DNA from: JBOHUX01 sp050734915
GTDB lineage: Bacteria; Chloroflexota; Dormibacteria; Dormibacterales; Dormibacteraceae
Length of the DNA stretch: 5,036 nt
Direction: 5' to 3'
NCBI GenBank assembly: GCA_050734915.1
Contig: JBOHUX010000168.1
Location: forward strand, 1 to 5,036
Below, piece after piece: positions 3,477 to 5,036 of this stretch (positions within the stretch are counted from its first letter, which is position 1; the number at the start of each line of letters is the position of its first letter). Under the pieces are notes generated by a model. The model saw nothing but the letters and a program-made list of their open reading frames with translations, searched no databases and was not told the origin of the DNA. The position numbers and the translations under genes were made by a program.

Positions 3477-5036
3477 ATGTACCTGCGCTCCATCACTCTG
3501 ACCGGATTCAAGACCTTCGCCCTCCGGACCGAGATCAGGTTCGAGGGCGGGGTGACGGCCATCGTCGGGCCCAACGGCTCCGGCAAGACCAACATCGTGG
3601 ACGCCTTCAAGTGGGTTCTCGGTGAGACCCAGGCCCGCGATCTTCGCGGCCGGCGGATGGAGGACGTCGTCTACTCGGGAGGCAGCCGGCGCCCGCGGGC
3701 GGCCCACGCGGAGGTTGCCCTCGTCATCGACAACTCGGACGGGGGCCTCCCGATCGACTATGAGGAGGTCGCCATCGGCCGCCGCGTCGATCGAGGCGGT
3801 CAGAGCGACTACTTCCTCAATGGCGCCCGAGTCCGGCGCCGGGACGTCCTCGACCTCCTCCGCTCGACCGGGCTCACGGTCGATTCCTATGCGCTCATCG
3901 ACCAGTCGGACATCGAGGGCATCGTCACCTGCTCGCCCGAAGAGCGCCGGCTCCTGATCGAGGGGGCCGCCCAGGTGCGCGGCATCAAGGCCAGGCGCGC
4001 CGAAGCGGCGGCGCGCCTCCGGGAGCTGTCGCAGAACCTTGCCCGCCTGGCCGATGTGCGAAGGGAGATCGAGCCGCGCGTGGAGACCATGCGCCTGCAG
4101 GCGGGGGTCGCCCGCGAGGCGGCCGCGGTCCGCTCCCGTCTGGACGTGCTGCGGGGGAGCCTGCTCTGGGAGCAGTGGCGGGAGGCTCGGGACGCCCACC
4201 GGCGGGCGATGTCCCAGGCCGGCTCGTTGAGCCGGCGGCTGGGGGAGGCGGGCGCGGCGTCTTCGGCGGCGGAGGCCGGCTTCCAGGCCGCCCGCCAGGA
4301 GGCGGAGGCGGCGCAGGATCGAAGACTCCTTCGCCAGCGCCTGCTGGGCGGGCTCCGGCTCGACCTCTCGAGGGCCGAGCACGAGCTGGCGATGGCCCGG
4401 CAGCGGGCGGCCGGGCAGGCCGACCTGGCGCGGGCGGCGATCGCGGAGGATCGCGATCTCGCGGCCCGGGCCGAGGCGGCGGCCACGCTCGCGCGCCGGC
4501 TGGAGGAGGACCATGCCCAGGCCGCCGCGGAGCTGGAGGCGATCCCCGCCGAACCCGCTCCGCCCGCGGTGCCGCACCTGAGCGCCGCCGGCGAGGCGCG
4601 GCGCGAGGCGGACGGCGCCCGGCGGGCGGTGGCTGCGTCCGCGTCGGCGCTCGCCGGCGCCCGCACTCGGCGTCAGTTCCTGGAGGAGTCGGTCGGGCGC
4701 CTGGAGCGCCACCTCGCGGTGGCGCTGGCCGCGCTGCCGGCGGCGGAGACGCGAGCCACGGCGGCCGTCGAGGCCGCCCGGGTGGCGTCGGAACAGGCGG
4801 CGGAGCTGGTCCGCATCCGAGCCGAGCTGGAGGGCCTGGAAGCGCTGGGACCGGCGGGGGAGCACGGCCTGCGCAGGCTCGGCGATGTCATCGTCGCCGA
4901 GCCGGGGTGGGAGGCGGCCCTCTCGGCGGTCCTGGGCCCCCTGATCGACGCCGGGGTCGCCGCCGGCTTGGGCGACGCCCTTCGCCTCGCCGACCCCGGG
5001 GGGGGGCAGCGCACGATGCTCTTCCCGGAGCCGGCG
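3477..5036 (+). CDS. smc: Chromosome segregation ATPase Smc, N-terminal half (runs off the window)
   Basis: Smc is the ATPase of bacterial condensin; it works with ScpA and ScpB to organise and segregate the nucleoid. The frame stays open from the ATG at 3477 to the last base (520 codons), so the 3' half is missing because of the window edge. The N-terminal head spans about 1-165: MYLRSITLTGFKTFA, Walker A GPNGSGKTN (31-39), VDAFKWVLGE (41-50), LRGRRMEDVVYSG with the conserved Arg57, FLNGARVRRRDV, and the Q-loop glutamine Gln143 in YALIDQSDIE. From about 170 to 460 runs an Ala/Arg/Glu-rich coiled coil with a proline-rich break at 356-368. The hinge begins near 462-465 (GLRRLGDVIVAEPGWEAALSAVLG). 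Walker B and the signature motif lie beyond the window. No Shine-Dalgarno is seen. MYL-xx-L-xx-GFKxFA is the usual family N-terminus, so the start is secure. Confidence 0.96.
   Translation, partial: MYLRSITLTGFKTFALRTEIRFEGGVTAIVGPNGSGKTNIVDAFKWVLGETQARDLRGRRMEDVVYSGGSRRPRAAHAEVALVIDNSDGGLPIDYEEVAIGRRVDRGGQSDYFLNGARVRRRDVLDLLRSTGLTVDSYALIDQSDIEGIVTCSPEERRLLIEGAAQVRGIKARRAEAAARLRELSQNLARLADVRREIEPRVETMRLQAGVAREAAAVRSRLDVLRGSLLWEQWREARDAHRRAMSQAGSLSRRLGEAGAASSAAEAGFQAARQEAEAAQDRRLLRQRLLGGLRLDLSRAEHELAMARQRAAGQADLARAAIAEDRDLAARAEAAATLARRLEEDHAQAAAELEAIPAEPAPPAVPHLSAAGEARREADGARRAVAASASALAGARTRRQFLEESVGRLERHLAVALAALPAAETRATAAVEAARVASEQAAELVRIRAELEGLEALGPAGEHGLRRLGDVIVAEPGWEAALSAVLGPLIDAGVAAGLGDALRLADPGGGQRTMLFPEPA
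4998..5006 (+). repeat. Run of nine G inside smc
   Basis: Nine consecutive G encode three glycines in the hinge region. The reading frame after the run (QRTMLFPE) still resembles the hinge consensus around the family's GRATFLP segment, so the run length as written keeps the frame. Confidence 0.85.

Noticed and set aside
3474..4865. A 463-codon open frame on the - strand opposite smc
   Set aside because: The + strand encodes a clear Smc head and coiled coil over the same bases. The antisense product is Arg/Leu/Gly-rich with no family features.
1..5036. CRISPR arrays, transposase genes, terminal inverted repeats, tRNA or rRNA genes, toxin-antitoxin or defence genes
   Set aside because: I looked on both strands and saw no spaced repeats, no mobile-element enzymes, no tRNA-like cloverleaf ends and no defence motifs. 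The window is housekeeping chromosome.

Overview
This is a GC-rich window (by eye near 70% G+C, with strong G/C third-position bias) from a bacterial chromosome. It carries a conserved housekeeping cluster: rpmF, fabD, acpP, rnc and the first half of smc, all on the + strand. The composition, the GTG and TTG starts and the gene order would suit a high-GC lineage such as a deep-branching actinobacterium, a Chloroflexota/Dormibacterota relative or a Rokubacteria-like organism. I cannot assign a phylum from the sequence alone.

Layout. Positions 1-402 hold the C-terminal part of a probable polytopic membrane protein (GT-C glycosyltransferase-like tail). It is cut off upstream by an in-frame TGA at 7-9, or by a frameshift at the window edge. 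Convergent to it, 13 bases away, lies a DUF1003 two-helix membrane protein on the - strand (416-928). A 164-base divergent intergenic region follows, with short repeats and a possible promoter. The + strand cluster is then: ribosomal protein L32 (1093-1269, a 58-residue zinc-ribbon protein), malonyl-CoA:ACP transacylase FabD (1309-2226), acyl carrier protein (2311-2559, TTG start with a strong Shine-Dalgarno), RNase III (about 2526-3296, overlapping acpP) and, after a 180-base gap, Smc (3477 to the window end; 520 codons of roughly 1,150-1,200).

How the genes work together. FabD loads malonyl groups onto the phosphopantetheine arm of the ACP encoded next to it. L32 and RNase III link the cluster to ribosome assembly and rRNA/mRNA processing. 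Smc links it to chromosome segregation. This growth-linked clustering of fatty-acid, ribosome and condensin genes is known in many bacteria. The version here is pared down: no plsX, fabH, fabG or fabF appears between rpmF and rnc, and no mutM between rnc and smc.

I found no new defence, mobile or biosynthetic system. The points worth a second look are residue-level (an Asp-to-Asn change at a metal-binding position of RNase III; an unusual Q-loop and a proline-rich break in Smc) and small regulatory-scale signals (an ATA/TAG overlap at the rnc start, palindromes before smc, a hairpin before fabD, repeats between the divergent genes).
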